A DNA stretch of 64,000 bases, from NCBI GenBank assembly GCA_003996215.1, contig QJPP01007587.1, positions 186,001-250,000 on the forward strand. The letters are read 5' to 3'. Of the stretch, positions 53,501 through 64,000 are shown one piece after another. Positions within the stretch are counted from its first letter, which is position 1; each line of letters starts with the position of its first letter. The translations under genes were made by a program, and so were the position numbers. Source of the DNA: Jaltomata sinuosa (Eukaryota > Streptophyta > Magnoliopsida > Solanales > Solanaceae). Under the pieces are notes generated by a model that was given only the letters and a program-made list of their open reading frames with translations, was not told the DNA's origin and searched no databases.

Positions 53501-54224
53501 GTTTCTGAGATACATCAGCAGACTGTGGAGATGATGTGAAAATCCTTTTGGTAATTTCTTGTCCTCGAAAGTTCTTGACCGAGTAAACTTTGAAGCCTTT
53601 AGTTCACCAAGAAAAATCTTCTTCATTTATAGCTCCGCTAGCACAATCAAACATGAACTGAATTCGGGTCTCCAAATCTTCCAGCTTCTCATGGTCGACG
53701 TAACCATTTATCTCTAAGACATAAAAGTATCTCAAGAATCTCATTTTCTTTTGAACAGTTTCCAGTTGCTTCATGAATCGATTCGCGTCAAGGAATTCTT
53801 CATACGTCAAAGAATTATTAGAAGTTTTCCAATCCAGGCATATCCATATTAGGTTCTTGTTAAGACATTCCATATATTCCAACCGTTCTGAACGATTCAA
53901 CTCATATTTCGGACTTAAAATGACATTACTTACAGTGAATTCCAGAAACTGTGTTTCTAGCCTTTCCAGATTAAGGCTAGTTTTGCATTCATCTGGAATT
54001 CCACCAAAAACTGAGTGAAGCATTTTCACAATCCATTTGGCCTTCTTTGTGATTTTGACCAAGGAATTAGGCAAACGTACATGATTGTACTTGATAAAGG
54101 TTCTAAAAAATCTTATCTCCATTTCAAGTGTCTCAATTTGATCAATCTAGACGCTACTCAGATCACCTCCACTCTTGATCCTTCTTAGCTGATCTAACAC
54201 ATCGTCAATGCCATTTTGATCCAT
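50586..54224 (-). pseudogene. NLR copy 3: R1-like resistance gene, least damaged
   Basis: The ATG is at 54222-54224; a TAG at 54147-54149 after 25 codons is shared with copy 2, and an internal ATG at 54120-54122 restarts. A 53-bp deletion between 20-bp direct repeats at 53631 shifts the frame and splits the R1 domain. The rest is a 709-codon frame (53626-51497) with coiled coil, P-loop SMGGQGKTT (about residues 330-338), kinase-2 HIVLDDMW (about 405), CKGLPLVI (about 495) and VHD (about 617). A frameshift shared with copy 2 ends it at 51497. The LRR region continues in another frame (51491-50586, 301 codons, several LxxLxxLxL repeats). Near the end, CAAAGTAAGT (about 50625) is a strong splice donor, so the native last exon may be spliced. 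The damage makes a full-length receptor impossible, but long NB-ARC and LRR frames remain. Confidence 0.92.
53631..53650. other. Deletion scar between 20-bp direct repeats in NLR copy 3
   Basis: Copy 2 has AGCTCCGCTAGCACAATCAA at 37150 and AGCTCCACTAGCACAATCAA at 37203, 53 bp apart. Copy 3 has only one, with the spacer gone. Copy 1 retains both. The deletion is not a multiple of three. Confidence 0.95.
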
Positions 54225-55887
54225 CTTTCGTAGATAAAGTAGAAAATTCCTGCAAGTTCACCAATTTTTCGTTAAATAATAAGAGCAACATTTCAAAAGG
54301 AAGAGTACAAGCAAGGGGTGCTAAACTTTACCTTATTAATCCTAATGAGGTAACTAATTATTATGTTTGATATTCTTTTGTTATAAGAAATTAAAACACA
54401 AGGTAATAGAAGTGCTTTTCAGTGCTCACAGTGCTTCATACAAGACAATCATAAATGTACTATATTAATATACTCTTTTTTTGATAATTTTGGTGTCCAA
54501 GTCAGTTTTTGCGCACCTCGATTAATTCCACGAGATACCTGTCACCTCCCACCAGCAACAGGTACCAGGTAACTCTGTCCACCAAGGCCAGAACAAATGG
54601 GAAGAAATCACCTAGTATTTTTGTCTCTACTGAAAATTGAACCTGAGACCTCATACTAATCAACCCACGTCATTGATCACTAGTCACACTCTTGGGTGTT
54701 ACTACATTAATATACATCAAACTCATATTCATAATATTTGTTTAAAAATGTAGCTTTGGAACCATGAAGTTTAATGGTAAATACATATTCGCACCCGTCA
54801 TTTACGTATACCGAATCATAATAACCTAGCTATCATGGTTAAGTGATTTAATGAAGTGATATATTCATTAATTAATTAATCATGATTAAGGCGATAAGAT
54901 TCTAAACGTGTTATGTACCTAGATGTAAACACCGAGTGTGGACAAATTTTTACCACATTTATTTTCCTATGTAATTGAGTTGGAGGCCACACAAAATGAT
55001 AAGTAAAAATCATTAAGTAGTGAAAGTAAGTATTGACGACCAGAAAAATAATATAACAATAATTAGTTGGCAGAATGCATAGATAAACACCTTAATTTTT
55101 GTTCTATTAATTTAAGAACTTTACTTATTAGAGATTTTGTAAATTAAGAAGAAAAGCAATATAATAGAAAGTTAATATTCAATATATCTTACAATTTGCA
55201 AGCATGAAGAGTAGTTGATCGATCTTCTTTTGCCTTTTTCGTACCTTCAAGTTTTGATCCAATACTAGAAAAAAAAGTTGATAACTATATTTTTAAAGCA
55301 TATTCCACTAAAGAAAAGATAAAAATTCAAGTGAGATTAGAAAAATATTTATTGAAAAATACCTGATAATTAGATTAAAAAAGATTAATATGAGCATAAC
55401 ATGGAAGAAGGAGGAAATGTTTGTGGATGAATAATTATGGTTTAACCAAACTCATATATGATCTAAATCCCAACAAGTCAATGCTTGTATTATTTAATAC
55501 AATGAATAATTAGTACAGAGAGACAACTAATTAATTGGCAGGTGAACTTTTATTCAACCACAAAAAAATAACATTTGTATTTGGGGGAAAATTATTTACA
55601 CCCCCAACTTTACTTTAAAAATTAAACTCCCCCCTCAACTTTTAAAAATAATCATATCCCCCCTTTATCCTATGCAGTGTCTATTTTATCCTTGACATTT
55701 GCAATCCTCCATCTATGTAATTTCTTTTATATTATATACAATATTTATTTTTTAATCTAGATAGTTTCTAGATTTTTATTTAAGTTTATTAAAATTATAA
55801 GTAGAATAATTTTTTTAATAAATTCATTGTAAAATTAAATATTATTTTTTATAATTATTTTAATATTACGGCATTAGGTATATTTGA
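54225..55887. repeat. Upstream flank of NLR copy 3
   Basis: Uninterrupted like unit 2 (54380-54401 is the 22 bp lost at the EPRV-B insertion). Noncoding and AT-rich. No gene supported. Confidence 0.8.
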
Positions 55888-56106
55888 TTGTTATTAATGA
55901 AATATTTTTCTAAATTTGAGGGGGGATCTCTAGCGGGTGATGTTCTTGGTGAGAGCGATGATTATGATTCGAAGAGAGATAAATTCGATGCCGCAAAACA
56001 AGTGCATGAATTGAAGGATAAAGAGACCAAGCTCGAAGACAAATTGATGGAAAAGGGTGTTAGTTACTACAATTTTTTTAAATTTTTCTTAAGTCATAGA
56101 AGGTAG
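55888..56106 (+). pseudogene. Coiled-coil family exon fragment (unit 3)
   Basis: Open 72-codon frame; the C-terminal half is the family core (DYDSKRDKFDAAKQ, then KLEDKLMEKGVSYY). A donor-like AAGGTAGGA follows at about 56100. Same structure as in units 1 and 2. Confidence 0.5.
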
Positions 56107-57683
56107 GAATTTAGGTCTTCAAATTTCATATTCCAGTCACTAATTTTTCATTTTTTTTTTCCAGATATTAAACTAAAAGCAAGTGTTGTTTACTTTATTA
56201 TATTCTTGGAGATCTCATTGATTAAGAATAATAGTAATCAAATTATTTAGGCAAATATTTCAAGAATCAGTAGAATTTGTTTTTTATTGACAAAGTCTAC
56301 CACATGTATGCCAATTGTCTAGCAGTTTATTTTTTTTTTCACACATGATTGCGATTGTTGAAATAATCTTACCTTTACATGAATCATAATTATATGTGAA
56401 AAAACACTAATATATATTTCAATAAACATATATTACTAAAACTTTAATTGCAAAAGTGTATGATTCACCGGTTGCATATGAGTGTTTACCCTTAAATCGA
56501 TACAGTTGAAATAATGAGTAAAGAATCTAATAACAATAAGGAAATAAGTAAGTGAACTGGCCCTAAGTTTCGACGTAGCTGGCAGGCAATTTCACCGAAA
56601 AAAACTTGAAACTCTTCTATTTAAAAAATATGGAACTTGAGATTTCAAAATTTGAATATAATGCTAGTGAATGAATAAAATTTTGATGCCCTACAACAAG
56701 AACGTAGGAGCACGATCTATGCATTTTGCCCTCACAAAGTCCCATTCCCGCTGATATGATATTGATCTTAAATATCTCAAAACCAGGCTTTCGACCAATA
56801 CAATTACTTATTACAGTGCACACCTCCTTTGATTTTTTTGTATCTTCCAAAGTGGTTTCAATCACATGCTAATTTCATTTAGTTACTCATTTATCATGAG
56901 TTGAGAGGGAACAATTCTTGGCTATTAGACCCTAAGAATTCATCACTATAAAATCAGTAGAATCATCACATTGTACATCATCGTATTTTTAATACTGAAT
57001 ACTTGAATTTCACTCTAGCAATATTATTATTTGTTCATCAGCTTTGAGCATTCGCTAAGTTTGCCCGGATATATATCCATCGCCAGATATCGTTGGAATC
57101 AGGCCGATACTGATATTCTTGGAGATCTCATTGATTAAGAATAATAGTAATCAAATTATTTAGGCAAATATTTCAAGAATCAGTATTTTATTTTATTTTT
57201 GACAAAGCCTATCGCATGTATACAATTGTCTGGTAGTTTATTTTTTTTCACACATGATTGCAATTGTTGAAATAATCTTACCTTTACATGAATCATAATT
57301 ATATGTGAAAAAATACTAATATTTCAACAAACATATATTACTAAAACTTTAATTGCAAAAGTGCACGATTCACGGGTTAGAGCATATGAATGTTTACCCT
57401 TAAATCGATACAGTTGAATTTGTATATACATGGTTCAAGAATAAGAGGATTGAGATGACCAAAGCAAGAAGGTTGTTTTATTTTATACTAGTTTGCTTTG
57501 ATAGTGTATATTTGATGATATAAAGAAATAATGAGTAAAGAATCTATTAACAACACGGAAATAAGTAAGTGAACCGGCCCTAATTAAGTTTCGACGTAGC
57601 TGGCAGATAGTGTTACCGAAAAAAAGTTGGAACCCTTGTATTTAAAAATTATGGAACTTGAGATTACAAAATGTGAATATAAT
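56107..57683 (+). repeat. LTR-like repeats A and B (unit 3)
   Basis: Colinear with 25750-27320: repeat A, degenerate primer-like site near 57093, then repeat B from about 57113. No coding sequence. Confidence 0.55.
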
Positions 57684-59894
57684 TGTCAGGACACAGACCG
57701 TCGTGAGTGACACCCACCCAACCCCGGATGAGCGAACCAATAGAGTTCAACCCCTTGCCTAGACTAACAGCCTAAAACCAGCAAAACAGAAATAAACTAG
57801 CAGTTAAATAAGCAAGGAACTATAACATTTATATCATCCTACGAAAAATCCTCCTAGAAATTGAAAGTCGCAGTACCAACATTACTACCAATATCTAGAA
57901 TGCGGCGATGCAATCCCAAAAGAAATACGGAAGTAGTTTTAAACCCAAAATAAGTGGGCCGAAACTCTAGAGATAAATCCAAGGTAGCTTGATCAAGCAG
58001 CTCACCCTTGAAGTCAGAAATCGCCGGTACTATAAATGAGGTCGTGTCTCAGCCACTGGAAGACTTCCTGTACTCACCAAAAGAAAAGCAAGTGCAGTAT
58101 CAGTACACCATCACTGTGTACTGGTAGGATCATCAGCCAGTTTTCAGATAAACAGTGTATAAACAGTACTAAAATATCAAGTAAAAGGTATGGAAGACAT
58201 GCACCAATATCAACAGAAACACCTAGACTACAAGTCTCTACTTAGCTTGTTCCCGCATGAAATCCACCACTTATACTCTAAGCCACAACCATATACCAAA
58301 TACTATATCTTTCCGTCTAGCCCGGACCCACCCTGGGATCCCCTCTAGACAACACAACATATCAATAAACAACCCGACCTAACTCAAGACCAACACAACA
58401 TATCGATAGACAACCCGGCCTAACTCAAGACCCACACAACAGTTATACAGAAATTCCCGGCCACTCAAGGACCACCAAACAAATAACACACTTCAATAGT
58501 CATTCTGGTCCACTCACGGAACCAAATAGCAATCAATGCAACACAACGGTAAAAATGTAATGATGCAATAAAAGTAAACCCGTACCAAGCATGGTACCCG
58601 AGCCAACTGTTAGTATACCCGTACCAGGCGTGGTACCCGTGCTAACAATTTGTTATACCCGTATCAGGCATGGTACTCGAGCCAACCGAATGTCAACAAC
58701 TCACAGTCAAATAGATGATCAAACAACTTGTAAACCAACAAGCAACATTTTTCAATCACAGACTGTAAAGCAAGAACCTTAGACATTCTACACAACTCCC
58801 TAAGCAATGTAATTCATACAAGCACTTAGATATGAGTACAAGAATATACAACATTCACAGAAATTCATAAGCCATCACCTACCTCGAAATGTGCCAAGCT
58901 CTATTCAACCCGAGCTTTTCCGTGTTCCATATTTCTTTCTCGTTCTTGGTCTAAAATAACACACAAGTACATATAATTAACACACAAGGCCTGTACAATA
59001 CCCGGATTACACCGAATCCCCAAACCCCAGGCCACCCATGATCATCCCACCCTTTTTTCGGGCTTTTTCACCGTTAATTCACCTACTTCTATCATTTTTA
59101 CGGATAAAAATATAGAATTTAACAACCTATGATCATAATAACATACTTTTAACAATGCCCAAGAACATTCATGCTTGAAATCCCTTTCCTTCCCCGAATT
59201 CTACCATTCCTAGGTTATTTCAACCTTTCTCTAAGTTCCCTCCTAGCAATTCTACCGCATAGGAAACATAGTACAAAGATTGGGGAGTAGAAACCTTCCC
59301 ATAGGGAAGAAATTCGACGGAAAAAGGAGAAAAATTTCCTGGAATCGCCTAGCCCTTCTCACAAAACGAAGTTGTGAAAACTGAATGTTTTGAGGAATGT
59401 TTCTGCATTAAAATCTCGTCGGCCCGCTATAGCGGACAACACCCGCTATAGCGGTCTTAAGCGACGTTGACCGCCTTGACCACCGCTATAGCGGTATTTT
59501 CCACCGCTATAGCGGAGGCCGCTACCGCGGATGGTTGCCCCCGTCACGGACAGAATGTCCGAAAATCTCCCAGTTTTGGCCATTTCACAACACACTTGTT
59601 TCCCCCGACGATCTGAAGCAATCCCTTCATGTCAATCGCGATTCCGGGAGTTTTACTTACCCAATTTCGAATCCGAAAAGTCCCCCGGACTCCTTTATGT
59701 CTTGGCTACGCGGAAGACTAGCTTAACACAAGACACCTAACCCAATCCTTACCCGAATTTCCCTAGACTCCACCTCGCTCCAAAACCGACTGAGGCTAGC
59801 CTAGCCCATAATTTGAAACTCCCAAACTCGGAGTTTTCTAACTCTAAAACTTGGAACGATTGGACTACCCATAACGACGGACCTGGTCGTTACA
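57684..59894 (-). mobile_element. Solo LTR (unit 3)
   Basis: 2211 bp, same length, ends, ATAAT target duplication (57679-57683 and 59895-59899) and position as the unit 1 solo LTR, including the first-base variants TGTCAGGACACAG. Therefore duplicated together with its flank. The CCGCTATAGCGG array is at about 59424-59515. Confidence 0.92.
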
Positions 59895-60618
59895 ATAATG
59901 CTAGTGAATGAATAAAATTTTGATGCGCTACAACAAGAAGATAGCTAAACCCTAAGGAGCACGATCTATGAATTTCTCCCTCACAAAGTCCCATTCCCGC
60001 TGATATGATACTGATCAACTTGAATATCTAAAAACCAGGTCTTTCTACCAACACAATTACTTCTTCTGACCATGTTTAACAAAGATGTCTAGTATTTGCG
60101 ATCAATACAATTACTTATTACATTGCACACCTCCTCTGATTTTTTTGTGTCTTCCAAAGTGATTTCAATCACATGCTAATGTCATTTAATTACTCATTTA
60201 TCATGAGTTGAGAGGAAATGATACTTGGCTATTAGACCCTAAAAATTCATCACTATAAAATCAATAGAATCATCACATTGTATATCATCAAAATTTTATT
60301 ACTGAATACTTAAATTTCACACTAGCAATATTATTCTTTCTTCTTCTTTTTTTCATAAAAAAATTAAACTAAAACTTTATAATTAAAAGTTAGGCATATA
60401 TTAATTCTCAATCAATGGTTATGACATGTGCAAGAATAAAATATACTTTATTATTTTACTATACCTGAAATAAAGAACAATATAAAACTTGAAGTACTCC
60501 TATTATAAAACTTGGAAAAATCCTAAATCTAAATCTATGAACTTATATAGTAGAATATAAACATTAATCAAGTAAATAACTAATAACAAGCAACTAATAA
60601 ATAAATAAATAAATAGAG
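59895..60618 (+). repeat. LTR-like repeat B, second part, and flank (unit 3)
   Basis: Colinear with 29532-30077; from 60441 the sequence is found in unit 2 but is missing from unit 1. Noncoding. Confidence 0.5.
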
Positions 60619-60857
60619 CTATATCATCCTTCTAGGAACCCCAGATTTCTCGAGTCTGTCTTCGAGCTAGTCCTCCTTATCCTTCAACTTCCAAAGATCA
60701 ATTATAGCCTCATATCTTTCTTCTTCTTTTTCGAATCAGTTTCACTTTCTTGCTGATTTTTAATATCGTTTGTTCGCTTGTCTATTTCTTTTCTCTCGTA
60801 TCTACTAGCTTCTCCTAGTTCTTCTCAATTGTTTTGCCTTTTGAGGTAGGAAGACAT
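60619..60857 (-). pseudogene. Antisense coiled-coil family pseudogene (unit 3)
   Basis: Reading the minus strand from ATG 60855-60857 gives MSSYLKRQNN, a stop, then EELGEASRYERKEIDKRTND. After a frame change comes LWKLKDKED, a stop, then LEDRLEKSGVP. This lines up with the sense gene (MST..NN..W...LEEV.E.I..RTN.IK, LKDKE..LEDKL.EKGV). The sequence before the ATG resembles the intron acceptor and 5' UTR of that gene. It is a diverged paralogue, inactivated by at least two stops and one frameshift. Confidence 0.6.
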
Positions 60858-61070
60858 TCTTGGTTTAATTTGGTGTATATTGTATATCAAACTAGCTCAA
60901 ATAACTGTGAATACAAAAATAACAAAGTTAATGAAATATTAAATCAAAATATCGTAATATAGTAAAATTAAAGTAGCTTCTTTTCTATCAGGTTTAAAAA
61001 AAAACTATAGTATTAAGTATAGATTTTGTGGCTAGGAACTTACGTCGATGAAGCCTAACTCAGTTTATTA

Positions 61071-61315
61071 CTCCCTCCGTTTCGATTTGTTTGAGCTACT
61101 TTTCTTTTTAGTTCGTTTCAAAAAGAATGTCTCTTTCCCTTTTTAACAGCTCTTTAATTTTAACTTTTCACGCATGTTTAAGACTACTAAATTTAAGGGC
61201 ATTTTGATACATTTGACATATTTTTAATTTATGACAACAAAATACAAAAGTCTTCTCTACTTTCTTAAACTCCGTGTCAAGTCAAAATAGGTCAAACAAA
61301 TTGAAACGGAGGGAG
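61071..61315. mobile_element. Stowaway-like MITE, complete
   Basis: 245 bp with terminal inverted repeats CTCCCTCCGTTTC.../...GAAACGGAGGGAG and a TA target duplication (61069-61070 and 61316-61317). Size, terminal sequence and TA target fit Tc1/mariner-derived Stowaway MITEs. No coding capacity. Confidence 0.92.
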
Positions 61316-61804
61316 TACATGCATAATAATACTCTAGACACCAATGTCTTAGTTTTTTCCTTATTTTTTTCTCTCTTTTACTCTTGCAAAATTAACGTAA
61401 ATATTACTAAAAATAAGAATTACCATATTTTGAGGGAGAAATTACCAATTAAAACAAAATCGAAAAACACTGGAAAGTTTAGGAAAAGTTAATTCCAATA
61501 ACAGAGAGGACAAAGAAAAGGAAATTTTTATAATAAATGAAATAAGGAAATAGGGTAATTTTTTATGACTCGTGTAAACTACTGTAAGTATTTATTTATT
61601 TATTTATTTTGGGTTTTTTTCATTCTTTTATTTTAAAGGAACTAAGAGAAATAATTGGGTTTGGAACTGACAATAATTAATATTAATTGACTTAACTTTT
61701 AAAGCAAACTTGTGTATTCCCTTATACTATTTTTTTCTTATTTCATGGAAACTTTTCTTTTTCTATTTCCTCTCTTAATTCCTTACAATTAACTTTTCCT
61801 AAAT

Positions 61805-62511
61805 TATATAAAGAGGTTCTTCTTCAATCGTATATATTTTCCTAGTCTACAATATAGTAATTTTCATTTATAGTAATATTTTCAATTGGCACATTTAAAC
61901 AGAAAAGAAAAAGAAAATATGGAAAGAATTGAAGGTGTGACATCTATATAAACAATAGAAAGTATGCAAAGGAATGAAAAGCCATTCTTTCACAAAGTTA
62001 ACGTAAGTTTCTTTGCTTTTCTTAACAACATAGCAATTAATAATGTTGCTCTTCTTTGTTTTTTATTTCATTTTTTGTTTATTGTTTATTGGTTTATATA
62101 AAGAGGTTTATATATATAGTACATTCATGCATGGACAAAATCAATATGTTTTGACATAAGAAAAGTAAAGAAATTGTTAACGTACTTTGATTTAGATTTT
62201 TATTAATCTATTTAATTATGTTACATATTGCAGCGGTTCGAGTTTGATATATATACCAAAAAAGCTAAGCAAGGATGTCTACCTCAAGAAACAACAACGA
62301 AAACTGGAAGAACAAGTTGGAAGAGGTGAGAGAACAGATACAAGTGCGTACAAACTACATTAAGCAACTTGAGGAACAACAAAACGATGATTATGATTCG
62401 AAGAGAGATAAATTTGATGCCACAAAACAAGTACATGAATTGAAGGATAAAGAGACCAAACTCGAAGACAAATTGATGGAAAAGGGTGTTAGTTACTACA
62501 AATTTTTCTAA
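61805..62511 (+). CDS. Small coiled-coil gene (unit 3), unrecognised family
   Basis: Same structure as the unit 1 gene: TATATAAA at 61805-61812, donor GTAAGT at 62003, acceptor CAG ending at 62233, ATG at 62275 and a 78-codon frame to 62511. The protein differs from the unit 1 copy by one residue near the N-terminus (Ser for Leu). The frame stays open while surrounding noncoding DNA has indels, which is mild evidence for recent function. The product is a charged coiled coil with no known domain. Confidence 0.55.
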
Positions 62512-62624
62512 TTTCTCATAAGTCATAGATGTAGGATTTAGGTCTTTAAATTTCATATTCTAGTCACTAGTTTTTTCTTTATTTTTTTTTCAGATATTAA
62601 AATAAAAGGCAAGTTTTCTTTACT

Positions 62625-63604
62625 TTATTATATTCTTGGAGATCTCATTGATTAAGAATAATAGTAATCAAATTATTAAGGAAAATATTTCAAGAATCAG
62701 TAGATCTTTCCTATCGCATGTATGTAATTGTCTAGCAATTTATTCTTTTCACACATTGTGACTGTTGAAATAATCTTACCTTTATGAATCATATTTATAT
62801 GTGAAAAATCACTAATATTTCAATAAATATAGATTACTAAAATTGTAATTGCAAAAGTGCACAATTCACCGTTATAACATATGAGTGTTTACCCTTAAAT
62901 CGATTTAGTTAGAATTTGTGCAAGTGGCTCAAAGACATGCAAATTGAGATGACCAAATTAAAGCAAGAAGATTGTTTATACTAGTTATCTTTGACTGTAT
63001 ATACTTGTTAATATAAAGAAATAACGAGTAAAGAATCTAGTAACAGTTGGGAATTTATAAGTAAGTGAATTGAGCCTAAGTTTCGACATGGTTGGGGCTG
63101 ACAGTGTCACCTAAAAAAACTTGAAACCCTTTAAAAAATATGGAACTTGAGATTACAAAATTTGAATATAATTCTAGTGAATGAATAAAATTCTGATGCC
63201 CTACAACAAGAAGGTAGCTAAACCCTAAAGAACATGATCCATGAATTTCGCCCTCACAAAGTCCCATTCCCGCTTATATGATACTGATCTTGAATATTGT
63301 TTGCCACCAATACAATTACTTATTACATTGCACACCTCCTCTGATTTTTTTGTATCTTCCAAAGTGGTTTCAATCACATGTTGATGTCATTTAATTACTC
63401 ATTTATCATGAGTTGAGAGGGAACAATTCTTGGCTATTAGACCCTAAGAATTCATCACTATAAAATCAGTAGAATCATCACATTGAACATCATCGAATTT
63501 TTATTACTGAATACTTGAATTTCACTCTAGCAATATTACTATTTGTTCATCAGCTTTGAGCGTTCGCTAAGTTTGCACGGAGATATATCTAACGAATATA
63601 TCAT
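62625..63604 (+). repeat. LTR-like repeat C (unit 3)
   Basis: Colinear with 31310-32289, ending at the primer-site-like TGGTATCAGACC (63605-63616). Confidence 0.5.
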
Positions 63605-63879
63605 TGGTATCAGACCAATACAGGTTATATTTAATTAATCTTATACAATTCATTCAATTTGTCATAGTTTCTCTCTTATTTACAACTTAATTTACTTACA
63701 TATTTTATATCTCGATCAATTCAATCCACGTTTAAACCTCTCGTACAAATTCAACTGTACTTTTTTTGGTAAACAATTTGACGTCCATCTTGGGGCTAAG
63801 GATAATTGTAATATTGTTTTTATCCTTCTATACAAAAACTAACCAACTTTATGTTTGTGAAGCTAAGCAATCAGCATAA

Positions 63880-64000
63880 TGGTTGGCACCGGAAACGCTG
63901 ATCATCCGGTCACTGTGGAGACTCGAGTCGCAAATGGTCAGGGGACTTCCCCACAAGGGTCTCAGATATGGAGGCACCACAAGAAGAGATGTGTCACAGT
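63880..64000 (+). pseudogene. Gypsy gag start (unit 3), runs off the window
   Basis: ATGGTTGGCACCGGAAACGC matches the start of the gag remnant at 32567. Cut by the window end, so its state is unknown. Confidence 0.6.

Overview
This window is plant nuclear DNA, most likely from a Solanaceae species (nightshade family). The evidence is three copies of an R1/late-blight-type NLR resistance gene with the extended N-terminal domain typical of Solanaceae, Caulimoviridae-derived endogenous pararetroviruses (EPRVs), a Tekay/Del-like Ty3-gypsy chromovirus with 2.2-kb LTRs, a Stowaway-type MITE, and AT-rich intergenic DNA. I find no intact host housekeeping gene. Every NLR copy carries disabling lesions.

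Layout. (1) 1-7283: a retroelement-like end with a palindrome array, then a scrambled mosaic of at least a dozen fragments of one pararetrovirus (EPRV-A) in both orientations. They include movement protein, leader with a perfect initiator-tRNA-Met primer site, reverse transcriptase, promoter, capsid plus protease, and RNase H, with several fragments present twice. (2) 7284-8844 (-): NLR copy 1, cut off at the edge of its NB-ARC domain by the mosaic. (3) 9000-24029: a 15-kb near-perfect inverted duplication of a second, unrelated pararetrovirus (EPRV-B). Two 7.5-kb arms meet at a 23-bp spacer, and the insert lies 156 bp upstream of the NLR copy 1 start codon. The paralogous flanks of NLR copies 2 and 3 act as empty sites: the insertion replaced 22 bp and made no target duplication. 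(4) 24030-33175: displaced upstream flank of NLR copy 1, with a solo LTR, LTR-like repeats, a small coiled-coil gene and a gag remnant. (5) 33577-37796 (-): NLR copy 2. (6) 37797-50047: its upstream flank, with the full-length chromovirus (40071-48868) at the same site as the solo LTRs of the other two units. (7) 50048-54224 (-): NLR copy 3. (8) 54225-64000: its upstream flank, a close duplicate of 24030-32690.

The window is therefore a decayed NLR cluster built from three duplicated units (NLR plus upstream flank), later remodelled by an LTR element reduced to a solo LTR in two units, a MITE with a breakpoint inside it, and two independent pararetroviral invasions. In each EPRV-B arm the viral promoter and its shunt-type leader point outward, so the left-arm promoter reads toward NLR copy 1. 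A small coiled-coil gene family of about 78 codons is spread through the cluster on both strands and is not recognised. All coordinates, ORFs and motifs were read directly. Family assignments rest on motif recognition, with no database search.
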